Positions 16,828 through 25,410 are shown, numbered from the stretch's first letter. The stretch is DNA of 64,000 nt from CBDCYS01 sp965226245 (GCA_965226245.1 CBDDCL010000015.1:2480001-2544000); one strand, 5' to 3'. Notes: generated from the sequence alone by a model not told the origin. Numbers and translations are program-made.

Positions 16828-17874
16828 TCAGCGGCTCTGTCTCGCCGCTATTTCAGCTTCCTTCTCCAGGTTACGCGCTCCGCCCAGGATCAGCTCGACG
16901 GCTTTGTTGCCCTCGTGGCAGGCATATTGGCAGGCATATTCATACATCTGATACTCGTCATAACGGGTCAAGGGCATCGCCACCTTCCAGGGCCGCGTAT
17001 ACATCGCGGGATCTTCGATCGTCACTTCATATTCGATGGTCCCGGCGCTAACGCGCGCAAAGCGTTCGACCACATGCAGCGCCTCGCTCTGCGGGATGCC
17101 CTTAATGCGCCGCGACGCGCCGTTGGAGGCGATCCAGCCCTTGTCCGTGTGGTTGGCCGTTTCCACGACCAGCGTGTTGCCTTCCCAGCGGCCGCGCGAA
17201 TCGCCCATCCACAAGCGGATCTTCTCGTCGACATGCGGACGCCCGTCCAGCGGAATGATACGCACGTCGTGGATCATCTCATAGAGGATCGCCACGTATT
17301 CGGGGGTTTGCAGAATCTGATAGGCGTTGTTATAGCCGGCCGGAAAAATCGAGCCGGGCACGCCCCTCGTGATGCAGCGGTCCCAAACGCTCATGTGGAT
17401 GTAGGAATCCCTGGCGTGAGCCTTGTTGTAGTCACGGGTCGCTTCCGCCGACGGCTTCGTGGGAACCCTCCCGTTGGGCGGATCAACCACCAGCGACGTT
17501 TGCCTGCTGGGAAGGACCTTCGTTCCCGAATCCATCCAGACTTGGTTGTAGCTGCCGACGCTGCCAGGCGGGGAAGTGCCGTCCGCGGCGGCACGCCGTT
17601 GAGTAGTTCGGTCTTCGATCTCAGCGGCTTCTTGGGCGGACAGGAATTCCTTGTCCGCCATATCGTCCGGGCGTTCGAAAGGGGTGATCGTCTCGTTGGT
17701 CCACAATCCTTGAAGGTCTGGATGTCCCCACTTTGTCCGCGGGTGCGTCCACCCTTCCTCGCCGCCTGTCGATGTCGCAGGCGGCGCCTGGGTCTGGCCG
17801 GCGGCGGAGACCAGGAACACGAAAGCGATCATGATCACCGGGATGGCCGTTGCAGTGAAAAATCGATGTCTCAT
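16828..17874 (-). CDS. Secreted hypothetical protein of an Acidobacteria-expanded family
   Basis: This 348-residue protein has a signal peptide (about residues 1-28, FVFLVSAAGQTQA). Characteristic segments are WGHPDLQGLWTNETITPFER near residue 50, DRCITRGVPGSIFPAGYNN near 170, IHDVRIIPLDGRPHVDEKIR, and GDSRGRWEGNTLVVETANHT. I recall very many paralogues of this kind in Solibacter-type genomes, annotated only as hypothetical. C-terminal Cys residues (YACQYACHEG) could form a disulfide or bind metal. No enzyme activity can be assigned. It is probably periplasmic or extracellular. Confidence 0.8.
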   Translation of the reverse strand: MRHRFFTATAIPVIMIAFVFLVSAAGQTQAPPATSTGGEEGWTHPRTKWGHPDLQGLWTNETITPFERPDDMADKEFLSAQEAAEIEDRTTQRRAAADGTSPPGSVGSYNQVWMDSGTKVLPSRQTSLVVDPPNGRVPTKPSAEATRDYNKAHARDSYIHMSVWDRCITRGVPGSIFPAGYNNAYQILQTPEYVAILYEMIHDVRIIPLDGRPHVDEKIRLWMGDSRGRWEGNTLVVETANHTDKGWIASNGASRRIKGIPQSEALHVVERFARVSAGTIEYEVTIEDPAMYTRPWKVAMPLTRYDEYQMYEYACQYACHEGNKAVELILGGARNLEKEAEIAARQSR

Positions 17875-17999
17875 CGGAAACCTCCGCCTTCGCCTGCTTG
17901 CGAAGACACCACTACATTAGCTCGTCCGCGGCCTCGATGCACCTCAACCGCGGGGTTGACCGCTAAATGGCCTTCCAGGAGCAATGGCCGGAAAATTTA

Positions 18000-18090
18000 C
18001 CGCCGGTTGCGTCGTCCCATCGCCATAAAACAATTCTACACCAAATGGTGGATTGACAAAGTACTTTGTAGAACTTTCAGCGGGCTGCTA
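18000..18090 (-). mobile_element. Solo left end of an IS1182-type element
   Basis: Read on the minus strand this 90-bp piece matches the left end of the intact IS at 23909. It has the cggg-type inverted repeat (18081-18089), a promoter-like ttgtca / tagaat pair, and the first codons atggcgatgggacgacgcaa of the transposase. The rest of the element is missing. Flanking it is the TPR gene fragment, so it probably marks a deletion that removed both the IS and the front of that gene. Confidence 0.75.
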
Positions 18091-18126
18091 GAACCCAGCC
18101 GTTCGATCTGCACGGCCATCTCGGTA

Positions 18127-18486
18127 TCGCTTTCCTCGCTTGCGGTGAAAGAGCAACGGGATTTTGCGGCGGCGGAGCAGTGGTATCGCAAATCGCTGGC
18201 GATTAAAGAAAAGCAGGGCAACGAGCGCGGCTCCGCCATCACCTATGGCCAGCTTGGAGTGCTTGCGGGTGTTCAGGAACGGTTTCGAGAGTCGGGTGAG
18301 TGGCTGGTCAAGAGCTTGAAGGTGTTTCGGCGAGCGAATGATCCACATTATGCGCAGCACGTTGTGAGCAACTTCCTGGCCACCTACGGCAGAGCCTCAG
18401 ATGGTGACAAGGCCGAGCTGCGAAGGATGTGGGAGCAAGCCGGGCTGGGACCGTTGCCGGAGGAGGCGCGAGGGGCAGGACCTTAG
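18127..18486 (+). pseudogene. TPR-repeat protein, C-terminal fragment
   Basis: The open frame reads FAAAEQWYRKSLAIKEKQGN, then ITYGQLGVLAGVQERFRESG and EWLVKSLKVFRRANDPHYAQ, the regular 40-residue tetratricopeptide units found in large CHAT- or NB-ARC-linked proteins. It enters directly from the IS1182 end remnant without a start codon and stops at 18486. It is only about 120 residues of what is normally a much longer protein. A longer open frame that begins at 16732 is an accident of the antisense of the neighbouring gene. Confidence 0.7.
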
Positions 18487-18497
18487 GACTTGTCACA

Positions 18498-18780
18498 AAA
18501 TAACATTTGCATTATAAGATGTTTGGGCTACTCTGGGAGAGTGGGCGAGTTGGCCGCCGAAAGCCTGGCGCTGGGCCGCTTCGGCATCTCGGCGGTGTCG
18601 CGGGCGACCGCTGTCTCGCGGCAAGTCATTGCCCGCGGCCGCCAAGAGTTGACCGCGCCGGCCGTGCGCCCGCCCGCTCGCTTTCGCCGTCCCGGCGGCG
18701 GCCGCAAGCGAAGCGTCAGCCAAGACCCGACTCTCGAGCGCGACCTGGAACGGCTAGTCGAGCCGCTCACGCGTGTCATA
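18498..18780 (+). pseudogene. ISAzo13 remnant: left end plus transposase N-terminus
   Basis: The left repeat aaataacatttgcat (18498-18512) and about 80 residues of transposase resemble the intact copy at 245-1514. Residues FGISAVSRATAVSRQVIARG and FRRPGGGRKRSVSQDPTLER align with its N-terminal region. The homology stops at about 18777, just before the GD of the family segment EPVTRGD, and unrelated sequence takes over. It is diverged at DNA level and so is an older insertion than the first copy. Confidence 0.8.
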
Positions 18781-18860
18781 GACCCCGTAGGGCGTGGCCC
18801 GGCCGAGCTCACGGATGATGTGCTCATAGTAGTTCCTCTGCCAACCCGGCCCCCGGTGGC
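18781..18860 (-). pseudogene. Possible fragment of a REP-associated (RAYT/IS200-like) transposase
   Basis: On the minus strand the segment WQRNYYEHIIRE is a good match to the conserved block near the end of RAYT transposases, which normally continues into a helix with another arginine-rich stretch. Only about 15 residues match and then the sequence changes to that bordering the ISAzo13 fragment. REP-like palindromes begin 130 bases away, which fits a RAYT origin. The evidence is short and the call is tentative. Confidence 0.35.
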
Positions 18861-18994
18861 CCAGGTCCATCCTGGCCCTTCGGGTCACGGAACGATCGGG
18901 AGTTCCATCGCGCCCGGGATTACATCGTGCGAAATTCCGAGAGATAGGAAGAGGATAAGGAAAACCCCTATCGTCGATTACAATCACAGTCCGG

Positions 18995-19107
18995 GTAGGG
19001 GCGCAACGTGCCGCGCCCGTGACAGCGATTGGGAATTCGGTTTGCGGGAGTGCCCGTGGCCGGTGGTTGGGAATTCAGTTTGCGGGCGTAGCACGCTACG
19101 CCCCTAC
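18995..19107. repeat. Palindromic repeat pair with internal direct repeats
   Basis: The outer arms gtaggggcgcaacgtgc (18995-19011) and gcacgctacgcccctac (19091-19107) are near-perfect inverted repeats. Inside are two direct copies of a 20-mer, ttgggaattcggtttgcggg at 19029-19048 and its one-base variant at 19067-19086. The whole 113-bp unit resembles a composite REP/BIME. It ends 21 bases before the next start codon and so could affect its expression. Confidence 0.65.
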
Positions 19108-19128
19108 GCGTCGCACCGGGAGTTATCT

Positions 19129-19482
19129 ATGAACGAAATCGTTGGCAGTTTGAGCGATGACCGGGCCCGAAAGATTCTGGAGACGATTGCGGAGGCGCGC
19201 ATCCGCCGGGGCGGGCAGGCGATTGAGTTGGACTACGATCTGGCCCGAGCATTGACGGACGTGCGGGTGCTGGCCGAGGAGCCGGGTACGGCGGAAGCCA
19301 TTGCCACGATGGCGGAACACACGCCCGAGGGGGGCGAGAAGTTCGTCGAGCCGGGCACGATTGCACTGGCGACGGCGGTCATCATTGCTCTGCAAACTCA
19401 TATCCGCATCGAGTACAGACGCTCACCTGGGTGGCGTACAATTCGAGTGACTTGCGCGTTCGTGCGGCCTCGGTTGAGGTGA
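19129..19482 (+). CDS. Hypothetical protein
   Basis: This is a 117-residue protein from ATG 19129, preceded by GGGAG about six bases upstream. It is acidic and alanine-rich (VGSLSDDRARKILETIAEAR, EAIATMAEHTPEGGEKF) with a short hydrophobic stretch ATAVIIALQ. I do not recognise it. The last 20 or so residues overlap the next gene in another frame and look less protein-like. It may be the front of a two-domain protein that has shifted frame relative to the HEAT-repeat part behind it. Confidence 0.45.
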   Translation: MNEIVGSLSDDRARKILETIAEARIRRGGQAIELDYDLARALTDVRVLAEEPGTAEAIATMAEHTPEGGEKFVEPGTIALATAVIIALQTHIRIEYRRSPGWRTIRVTCAFVRPRLR

Positions 19483-19985
19483 GCCTGGCGGCCTACGGTA
19501 TCGAGAAGACCGCTGACAATGCGGATCATTTCATTCGGCTGCTCGAAGAAGACCAGGTGGATAGGCCGTATCGTCTGTGGGTACTCGGCCTCCTCGCGAA
19601 CCGCGGTGTGGAGCCGGAAAGGATTTTCCGCACACTCGAACGCTACCTCGACGATCCGGACGAAGGAACACGCAAGTGGGCCGTCGATTCTCTGGCGATG
19701 CTCGGCAACGACGAGACGATCCCGCTGCTGCTCGACGTTTTCCGCTTCGAACCGTCGCTCGCCGTCAAGGAGCGGGCGGCGTGCAGCCTGGCCGAATCCG
19801 GTATGCTGACCCGCGAGCAGCGTCAGCGAGCGGCGCCAGAGTTCTTGCGGTTCATGGATGATCCGGCGCTGGAGCCGGAAGCGCGCCGCTGGTCATTTCA
19901 GGCGCTTCGTGACATTACGGGACAGTCGATCGGCGACGATTCCTCTAGCTGGCGGAATTGGGCGGTTTCGGAGGGGTATCTGTAG
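19431..19985 (+). CDS. HEAT-repeat protein (possibly truncated)
   Basis: This is a 184-residue alpha-helical protein with HEAT-like units: FRTLERYLDDPDEGTRKWAV followed by DSLAMLGNDETIPLLLDVF, then KERAACSLAESGMLTREQ, and RRWSFQALRDITGQSIGDDS. The ending WRNWAVSEGYL resembles other proteins where a HEAT array ends with a TGxxxGxDxxxWRxW motif. HEAT arrays mediate protein binding and no catalytic role is visible. The GTG start at 19431 is inside the preceding gene, so the natural N-terminus may be lost or frame-shifted. Confidence 0.6.
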   Translation: MAYNSSDLRVRAASVEVSLAAYGIEKTADNADHFIRLLEEDQVDRPYRLWVLGLLANRGVEPERIFRTLERYLDDPDEGTRKWAVDSLAMLGNDETIPLLLDVFRFEPSLAVKERAACSLAESGMLTREQRQRAAPEFLRFMDDPALEPEARRWSFQALRDITGQSIGDDSSSWRNWAVSEGYL

Positions 19986-19991
19986 GAGGAA

Positions 19992-20105
19992 AGCCCGTTG
20001 AAACGGGCTGTTGGGTTGTAGGGCGCGCGTGCTACCGGCCGTAAAACGGCCCGGCTAGCAACAGAAAGCCGCGTGAACGCGGCTCGGGGTTCGGGGGCTT
20101 TTTTT
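19992..20105. repeat. Three hairpins followed by a T7 run
   Basis: Immediately after the HEAT gene come AGCCCGTT/AACGGGCT (19992-20009), an imperfect CCGGCCGT/ACGGCCCGG pair (about 20035-20054), and AGCCGCGT/ACGCGGCT (20067-20084). A G-rich stretch ending in seven T residues (20099-20105) follows. This looks like a REP array acting as a terminator for transcripts from the left. The stretch 20106-20310 beyond it holds only one more palindromic repeat. Confidence 0.6.
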
Positions 20106-20156
20106 ACGTTCAGGCCGTCGACGATTGCCGTGCCCACCGTACTGTGTCGAGGAGAT

Positions 20157-20200
20157 GTCGCCAGGAATGGCGACACGGCACGCGAGAATGCGTGCGACAC
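20157..20200. repeat. Dispersed palindromic repeat left of guaB
   Basis: GTCGCCA-ggaa-TGGCGAC (20157-20174) is followed by acggcacgcgagaatgcgtg. The same arrangement recurs at 21834-21875 (CGCCAC-ga-GTGGCG, then ggggcacgtcaagaatgcgc). The two copies flank the guaB gene. Confidence 0.6.
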
Positions 20201-20310
20201 GTCAGAGCGGCGCGACCCCACGGTCGCGGGCCTGGCCTACCGCCAACTCGCGAGTCCACGAGCTTCAACGGTGGCAGTGTAATGGGAACGCTCCCCCGGT
20301 ACAATCGGTG

Positions 20311-21765
20311 CTACCGCTCCACCTGGTAGTTCGGCGCTTCCTTCGTGATCAGGACGTCGTGGACGTGGGCTTCGCGGAGGCCCGCGGACGAGATGCGGAC
20401 GAAGCGGGTTTTCTCCTTCAGTTCGGCAATCGTCGCGCAGCCGCAATAGCCCATCCCGGCCTTGACTCCGCCGACGAGCTGGTGCACCAACTCACCGAGC
20501 TGGCCTTTATAAGGAACACGTCCCTCGACTCCTTCAGGAACCAGCTTGCCTGAGGATTCCTGCGCGTAGCGGTCGCTGCCGGCCGCCATGGCGCCCATAG
20601 ATCCCATGCCGCGGTAAGTCTTATACGTGCGTCCCTGATAGAGAACCGTCTCTCCGGGACTTTCCTCGGTACCGGCAAACAGACTGCCGACCATCACGCA
20701 GTCCGCTCCCGCCGCAATGGCCTTCGTGACATCGCCGGAGTACTTGACGCCGCCGTCGGAAATGATCGGGACCCCGGAACCCTTGGCCGCTTCGGCGCAT
20801 TGGGCGACGGCGGTGATCTGAGGGACACCGGCGCCCGAGATGATTCGCGTCGTGCAGATCGACCCCGGCCCGATGCCCACCTTGACAGCATCGACTCCGA
20901 TCCGGACCAAGTCCTTGACCGCCTCCGGGACGGCGACGTTGCCGGCGATCAGATTGACGTCCGGCAGCGCCTTGCGCAGCGCCTTGACGGCAGCCATCAC
21001 TCCGCTGGTGTGGCCGTGCGCCGTGTCGATGGCAATGACGTCGACGTTCTTGGAGAACAGTTCCCGAGCCCGCTCAATGAAATCTCCCGCCGCACCCACG
21101 GCCGCTCCGACCAATAGCCGTCCATGAGCGTCCTTGGCGGCGCGCGGATAGTCCCGCTTCTTTTGGATGTCTTTGACGGTGATGAGGCCCTTGAGGATGT
21201 AGTCGTCGTCCACCACCAGCAGCTTCTCGATGCGGTGCTTTTGCAAGAGTTTTTCGGCTTCCTCGAGCGTCGTGCCGACGCTGACGGTGACGAGATTGTC
21301 CTTGGTCATCAGCTCCGCGATCGGCAGGTCGAGGCGGGTTTCAAAGCGCAGGTCGCGATTCGTGAGGATGCCGACGAGCTTGCCGTCCTGGGTAATCGGT
21401 ACGCCCGAGATGCTGTAACGTTCCATCAGCGCCAGCGCTTCGTGGATCTTGTTCGTGGGCGACATCGTGATCGGATCGACGATCATGCCGCTCTCACTTC
21501 GTTTTACGCGATCGACTGCTTCGGCTTGCCGCTCGATTGACATATTGCGGTGAACGACCCCCAGACCGCCCTGGCGTGACAGCGCGATGGCCAGCCGCGA
21601 CTCGGTCACCGTGTCCATGGCGGCGCTGACGATGGGAACGTTGAGCGTGATCTTGCGGGTCAGGCGGGTGCGGGTATCAACTTCGCTGGGCAGAACCGAG
21701 CTGTAGGCGGGGACCAGGAGGACGTCGTCAAAGGTCAGCGCCTCCGGAACCGGAAAGGTAAGCAT
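20311..21765 (-). CDS. guaB: IMP dehydrogenase
   Basis: This 484-residue enzyme catalyses the NAD-dependent oxidation of IMP to XMP, the committed step of guanine nucleotide synthesis. It has the normal length and domain order. The N-terminal barrel begins TFDDVLLVPAYS; two CBS domains lie at about 95-205 (VDPITMSPTNKIHEALALME, then ELMTKDNLVTVSVGTTLEEA). The barrel resumes with IDTAHGHTSGV, and the catalytic Cys304 lies in GIGPGSICTTRIISGAGVPQ. GSLFAGTEESPGE and YRGMGSMGAM complete the active site. The gene stands alone between two copies of a dispersed palindromic repeat. Confidence 0.97.
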   Translation of the reverse strand: MLTFPVPEALTFDDVLLVPAYSSVLPSEVDTRTRLTRKITLNVPIVSAAMDTVTESRLAIALSRQGGLGVVHRNMSIERQAEAVDRVKRSESGMIVDPITMSPTNKIHEALALMERYSISGVPITQDGKLVGILTNRDLRFETRLDLPIAELMTKDNLVTVSVGTTLEEAEKLLQKHRIEKLLVVDDDYILKGLITVKDIQKKRDYPRAAKDAHGRLLVGAAVGAAGDFIERARELFSKNVDVIAIDTAHGHTSGVMAAVKALRKALPDVNLIAGNVAVPEAVKDLVRIGVDAVKVGIGPGSICTTRIISGAGVPQITAVAQCAEAAKGSGVPIISDGGVKYSGDVTKAIAAGADCVMVGSLFAGTEESPGETVLYQGRTYKTYRGMGSMGAMAAGSDRYAQESSGKLVPEGVEGRVPYKGQLGELVHQLVGGVKAGMGYCGCATIAELKEKTRFVRISSAGLREAHVHDVLITKEAPNYQVER

Positions 21766-21833
21766 ACGTCATGATACGGAAGGTTCAGAGCGGGACGCAA
21801 GCTGAGTAGCGCCCGAGTTGGCGGGATTCACGC

Positions 21834-21875
21834 CGCCACGAGTGGCGACGGGGCACGTCAAGAATGCGCGCGCCA
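21834..21875. repeat. Dispersed palindromic repeat right of guaB
   Basis: The stem CGCCAC-ga-GTGGCG (21834-21847) followed by ggggcacgtcaagaatgcgc repeats the organisation at 20157-20200. It lies between the RRM gene and guaB. Confidence 0.6.
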
Positions 21876-21905
21876 CCCTGGGGAGCCGATCCGTTGCGGC
21901 GGTGG

Positions 21906-22190
21906 TTAGCGTTTTCGCCGGCCGCGGTCCTTTTGCCCCTCGTTCGCGCGGGCCTCGTTGACGCGCAGAACTTTGTCGTCCAGTGGCGCCCGGTTGAATC
22001 GAGTGATGAGGGCCTTTAAGTCTTCGTCAGACGCAGCCTCGACAAACGCGTAGCCTTTCGATTCTTGCGTTTCAAAATCCCGGATGACCTTCACTTCATC
22101 GAAGAGGATGTCCTCGTTGGTCAACCAGCTCTCGATCTCGTCGGCGGTTACCCAGGTGGGCAGGTTGCCCATAAACACGGTCCGTGGCAT
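21906..22190 (-). CDS. RNA-binding protein with one RRM domain
   Basis: This 94-residue protein is essentially a single RNA recognition motif. RNP2 is VFMGNLP (residues 4-10) and RNP1 is KGYAFVEA (about 45-52), with the aromatic residues needed for RNA stacking. A short basic tail (GQKDRGRRKR) ends it. Bacterial single-RRM proteins of this size are often cold-inducible RNA chaperones; that role is assumed here. Upstream, aaggaact serves as a ribosome site. Confidence 0.92.
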   Translation of the reverse strand: MPRTVFMGNLPTWVTADEIESWLTNEDILFDEVKVIRDFETQESKGYAFVEAASDEDLKALITRFNRAPLDDKVLRVNEARANEGQKDRGRRKR

Positions 22191-22421
22191 TTCGAGAGTT
22201 CCTTAAAGAAGTGGTATGTGGATATTATTGTAGGCCGCGCGGCAAAACGCAATCCGTCCGGCTTGATATTTTCCGAATCACCTTTGCGCGATTCCGCCGC
22301 CCCAGCGCGAACTTGGTTAAACTGCATGTATCCCCCCACAAACCGGGGGCAGGCGTCATCCGCCCCTGGGCCGGAAGACACGCGCCACTAGCCAGATCGG
22401 CGGCCGGAGGGCTTCGCTGAA

Positions 22422-23642
22422 ATGAAAACTCTACGGTGGGTCATTCTCGTCATCCTGGCCGCAACGTTGTGGTGGGGGTATTCGCTCGTACGAGAGCACA
22501 ATCTCTCTTGGGCGGACTTGCTCAACTGGACCACCGATCCCGCGCCGGTTGGCGTGCTGGACGCCGATCCGCTGGCGCGTTTGGGCCTGACGGAGCAGGA
22601 CGTTGCGCCGCCAGCCGAGGATTCCGCGATCCGATTCCTGGGCGTTACCAAGTATCTCAACGACGCCAAAGCGGTGGTCACGCACACGGTCGACGATACC
22701 CAGCCGGATGTCCCCAAGGTTCTCGAAACGCTCAACCGCTATGGCGTCAAGGCGACGTTTTTCATCAGCACCCGGCGCGGGCCGATTGGAGATTTGTGGC
22801 CGCTGCTGGCGCGAGCTGTTCGCGACGGCCACGAGATCGGCTCGCACGCCCGCACTCATCCCTGCCAGTTCCCGCCCGACGCGATGTTCTGCTTTCTCAA
22901 ATATGGCGAATACGAGTTAGCCGGGTCGCGGGACGACATCCTCGCGCATGTTGACCAGCCGTACGTTTGGTCATTCGCGTACCCTTGCGGTCTTTGCTTC
23001 AACCACGAATTCGCGCGACGAAATCTGCAGCACGCGGGCTATCTGGTGGCGCGAGGGTATCCCGAGGAAGGCACGGGCGGACATCTCGCTCCCGACTTGC
23101 AAACCTGGGCGTCGGAGCGCTACCACGCCAGCTACACGCAAGTGGTTCAGAAGAAAGGCGGCCCGGTTGCGCTGGACGGGCGAACCAGTGTCCCCGAGGT
23201 CAACGGCAAGTTCGATGAGGTTTACGAAAACGGCGGCATCTATCATTTCGTGACCCATCCGCAATGGCTCGACTTCGAGCCCGGCTCGTTTTACGAGCAG
23301 CATTTGGGGCATATCGCGGGGCGAGAGGATTGTTGGTATGTCCCGCTGGGGCCGCTCTACGCCTACCAGGATGCGCGCGACCGGACCAAGGTGTATGCAC
23401 TGGGGCAAGGGCGTTTCGCGGTGGCGCACGATCTGTCGCAAAGCGTCTACCCCAACAGCGTGACGATGGAGTTTGTTGTGCCCGAGAGCGGGTCAATTAC
23501 CGTCACGCGCGACGGCAAAGATGTTCCCAGACGGCCGCCGGGACCCACAGCCGGCTGGGACGAAGAGTACTACCGCAGGAGTGGCAGCCGGCTTCTGGTC
23601 ACCGTGCGTCCCAACTCGGTTGTTCAAGTGGGCGTGGATTGA
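22422..23642 (+). CDS. Polysaccharide deacetylase family protein
   Basis: This 406-residue protein has one N-terminal membrane anchor (VILVILAATLWWGYSL). A NodB-type domain follows: THTVDDTQ (Asp91 and Asp92), then ATFFIST, and GHEIGSHARTHPC with His142 and His146, the metal ligands of carbohydrate esterase family 4. A later FAYPCGLCF segment corresponds to the RxPY region, with two Cys residues not usual for it. The C-terminal 130 residues form a beta-rich extension. The expected reaction is removal of N-acetyl groups from a cell-surface polysaccharide. Confidence 0.85.
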   Translation: MKTLRWVILVILAATLWWGYSLVREHNLSWADLLNWTTDPAPVGVLDADPLARLGLTEQDVAPPAEDSAIRFLGVTKYLNDAKAVVTHTVDDTQPDVPKVLETLNRYGVKATFFISTRRGPIGDLWPLLARAVRDGHEIGSHARTHPCQFPPDAMFCFLKYGEYELAGSRDDILAHVDQPYVWSFAYPCGLCFNHEFARRNLQHAGYLVARGYPEEGTGGHLAPDLQTWASERYHASYTQVVQKKGGPVALDGRTSVPEVNGKFDEVYENGGIYHFVTHPQWLDFEPGSFYEQHLGHIAGREDCWYVPLGPLYAYQDARDRTKVYALGQGRFAVAHDLSQSVYPNSVTMEFVVPESGSITVTRDGKDVPRRPPGPTAGWDEEYYRRSGSRLLVTVRPNSVVQVGVD

Positions 23643-23696
23643 GCTGCTCAAAAGCTCGAAGCCAGGGAGCGGGTTTCGGTGAAGTCGCCGACAAAA

Positions 23697-23714
23697 GGAC
23701 CCCCTTGGGGGTCC
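23697..23714. terminator. Perfect palindrome downstream of the deacetylase
   Basis: GGACCCCCTTGGGGGTCC is an 18-base perfect palindrome about 55 bases after the stop codon. There is no T-run, so intrinsic termination is uncertain. The rest of 23643-23907 holds no recognisable gene. Confidence 0.4.
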
Positions 23715-23946
23715 GAAATGTCCGCGCGAAGGTCGAAGCGTAAACCGGACTCCGGTCGGCCGGCTCTTCGCCTTGAAAGCCGATGAGGGCGACGACGAGG
23801 GACCCGTCAAGGGTCCGCAAAGCCAAGCCCTACAGGCCCGCCTTGACTGCTCCCTCGCCGCCGCGAAAACAGCCCTCCGGTTAGCAAGGCGAAGGGACTC
23901 AAGAGCTTAGCAGCCCGTGGTAAAAGTACAAAAATATATAAAGTAC

Positions 23947-23975
23947 TTGACAATAAAAACATCTTGGTGTATAAT
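23947..23975 (+). promoter_or_regulatory. Consensus sigma-70-type promoter of the IS1182-type transposase
   Basis: TTGACA (23947-23952) and TATAAT (23970-23975) are both perfect consensus hexamers with a 17-bp spacer. Initiation about seven bases downstream would fall on the ATG at 23982, so the mRNA may be leaderless. Confidence 0.75.
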
Positions 23976-23981
23976 TGTTTT

Positions 23982-25382
23982 ATGGCAATGGGACGACGCA
24001 ACCAGCGGCAGCGCCAGAAAGGGCTGTGGGTCGCCGCCGCGGATCTGCCCCAGACTGCGGCCCACCCGTTTTATCGCAGGCTCAACGAGCTGCTCGACGA
24101 GCACGGCTTCGACGACTTCGCCGAACAGCGCTGCGAGAAGTTCTACGCGGCGCACATGGGCCGTCTCTCGCTGACGCCCGGCAGCTACTTCCGCTGCCTG
24201 TTGATCGGCTACCTCGAAGGCATCGACAGCGAGCGCGGCATCGCTTGGCGCCTGGCCGATTCGATCTCGCTGCGGCGCTTTCTCGCCATCGAGCTCGACG
24301 AATCCACGCCCGATCATTCGACGATCTCGCGCAGCCGCCGCCTGATCGACGTCGAAACGCACCGCCAAGTGTTCACCTGGGTGCTGCAATTGCTCGCCAA
24401 GCAGGGTCTGTTGAAAGGCGGCACGATTGCGGTCGATGCCACCACGCTGGAGGCCAACGCGGCGTTGCGCTCGATCGTGCGGCGCGACAGCGGCGAGGCC
24501 TACGAAGAGTTTCTCAAGGGGCTGGCGGCGCAGTCGGGGATCGAGACGCCGACCCGCGAGCAGCTGGCCAAGCTGGACAAAAAGCGCAAAAACAAAGGGT
24601 CCAACAAGGATTGGACGAATCCGCATGACCCCGACGCCAAGATCGCAAAAATGAAAGACGGGCGCACGCACTTGGCGCACAAGGCCGAGCACGCCGTGGA
24701 CCTGCAGACGGGCGCGCTGCTGGCGCTGACCGTGCAAGGCGCCGATCTGGGCGACACGAGCACCGTGTCCGAGACGATTAGCGCGGCCGCGGAGCAAGTC
24801 GCCGCGGTCGCCCAAGACCAGCAGGCGAACGAGCAACTGTCTCCCCAAGGGCTGCAAGAAGTGGTGGCCGACAAGGGCTATCACAGCAACGACGTGCTGA
24901 CGGACCTGACGGCGCTGGAGCTGCGTTCTTACATCAATGAACCGGACCGCGGGCGGCGCAACTGGTGCGGCAAGCGGCGGCAGCAACAAGCGGTGTATGG
25001 CAACCGGCGACGGATGCGCGGCGAGCGGGGCAAACAACTGTCACGGTTGCGCAGCGAGCGGGTGGAACGCAGTTTTGCTCACTTATATGAGACCGGCCGG
25101 ATGCGGCGGACGCACTTGCGCGGCCACGAAAATATCTTGAAACGGCTGCTGATTCACGGCGGCGCGTTCAACTTGTCGCTGCTGCTGAGGAAGGAGCTGG
25201 GAGCGGGGACGCCGCGCGGGCTGGCGGAAGCGAAAAAGGCCTTCGATTGGCTCTGGGAGGCCGTCAGGCGGCTGTTATCGGCCCGCCGAACGCGGTGGTT
25301 TCGGCTGTGGCCGCGCCCGGCGAACGGCTCCTTCCGGCTCGACTCGCCACTCTGCATCTTCCGGCTCGCTCGCGCCGCCTGA
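23982..25382 (+). CDS. IS1182-family transposase
   Basis: This protein of about 466 residues starts MAMGRRNQRQRQ at ATG 23982. Upstream codons overlap the promoter and are excluded. Family features are RLADSISLRRFLAIELDEST with PDHSTISRSR, GTIAVDATTLEANAALRSIV carrying the first catalytic Asp, EVVADKGYHSNDVLTDL with the second, and RSERVERSFAHLYETGRMRR with the catalytic Glu. It lacks frameshifts and is likely active. The last 60 residues are arginine-rich and variable. IS4/IS5-like transposases share this fold, so the family name is from overall pattern. Confidence 0.9.
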   Translation: MAMGRRNQRQRQKGLWVAAADLPQTAAHPFYRRLNELLDEHGFDDFAEQRCEKFYAAHMGRLSLTPGSYFRCLLIGYLEGIDSERGIAWRLADSISLRRFLAIELDESTPDHSTISRSRRLIDVETHRQVFTWVLQLLAKQGLLKGGTIAVDATTLEANAALRSIVRRDSGEAYEEFLKGLAAQSGIETPTREQLAKLDKKRKNKGSNKDWTNPHDPDAKIAKMKDGRTHLAHKAEHAVDLQTGALLALTVQGADLGDTSTVSETISAAAEQVAAVAQDQQANEQLSPQGLQEVVADKGYHSNDVLTDLTALELRSYINEPDRGRRNWCGKRRQQQAVYGNRRRMRGERGKQLSRLRSERVERSFAHLYETGRMRRTHLRGHENILKRLLIHGGAFNLSLLLRKELGAGTPRGLAEAKKAFDWLWEAVRRLLSARRTRWFRLWPRPANGSFRLDSPLCIFRLARAA

Positions 25383-25410
25383 AAACGGCCACATTTACCA
25401 CGGGCTGCTA

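Larger units (their letters stand above)
23909..25409 (+). mobile_element. Complete IS1182-type insertion sequence
   Basis: The ends are perfect 16-bp inverted repeats: agcagcccgtggtaaa (23909-23924) and tttaccacgggctgct (25394-25409). They enclose one intact transposase gene. A solo left end of a related copy lies at 18000-18090. I see no clear target duplication. Confidence 0.9.

Noticed and set aside
16732..18486. A 584-codon open frame covering the secreted protein and TPR region
   Set aside because: Most of it is the antisense of the gene at 16828-17874; only the last 120 codons have TPR character, so I annotated just that fragment.
23907..25037. A 376-codon minus-strand frame
   Set aside because: It is antisense to the IS1182-type transposase, a common shadow in high-GC coding DNA.
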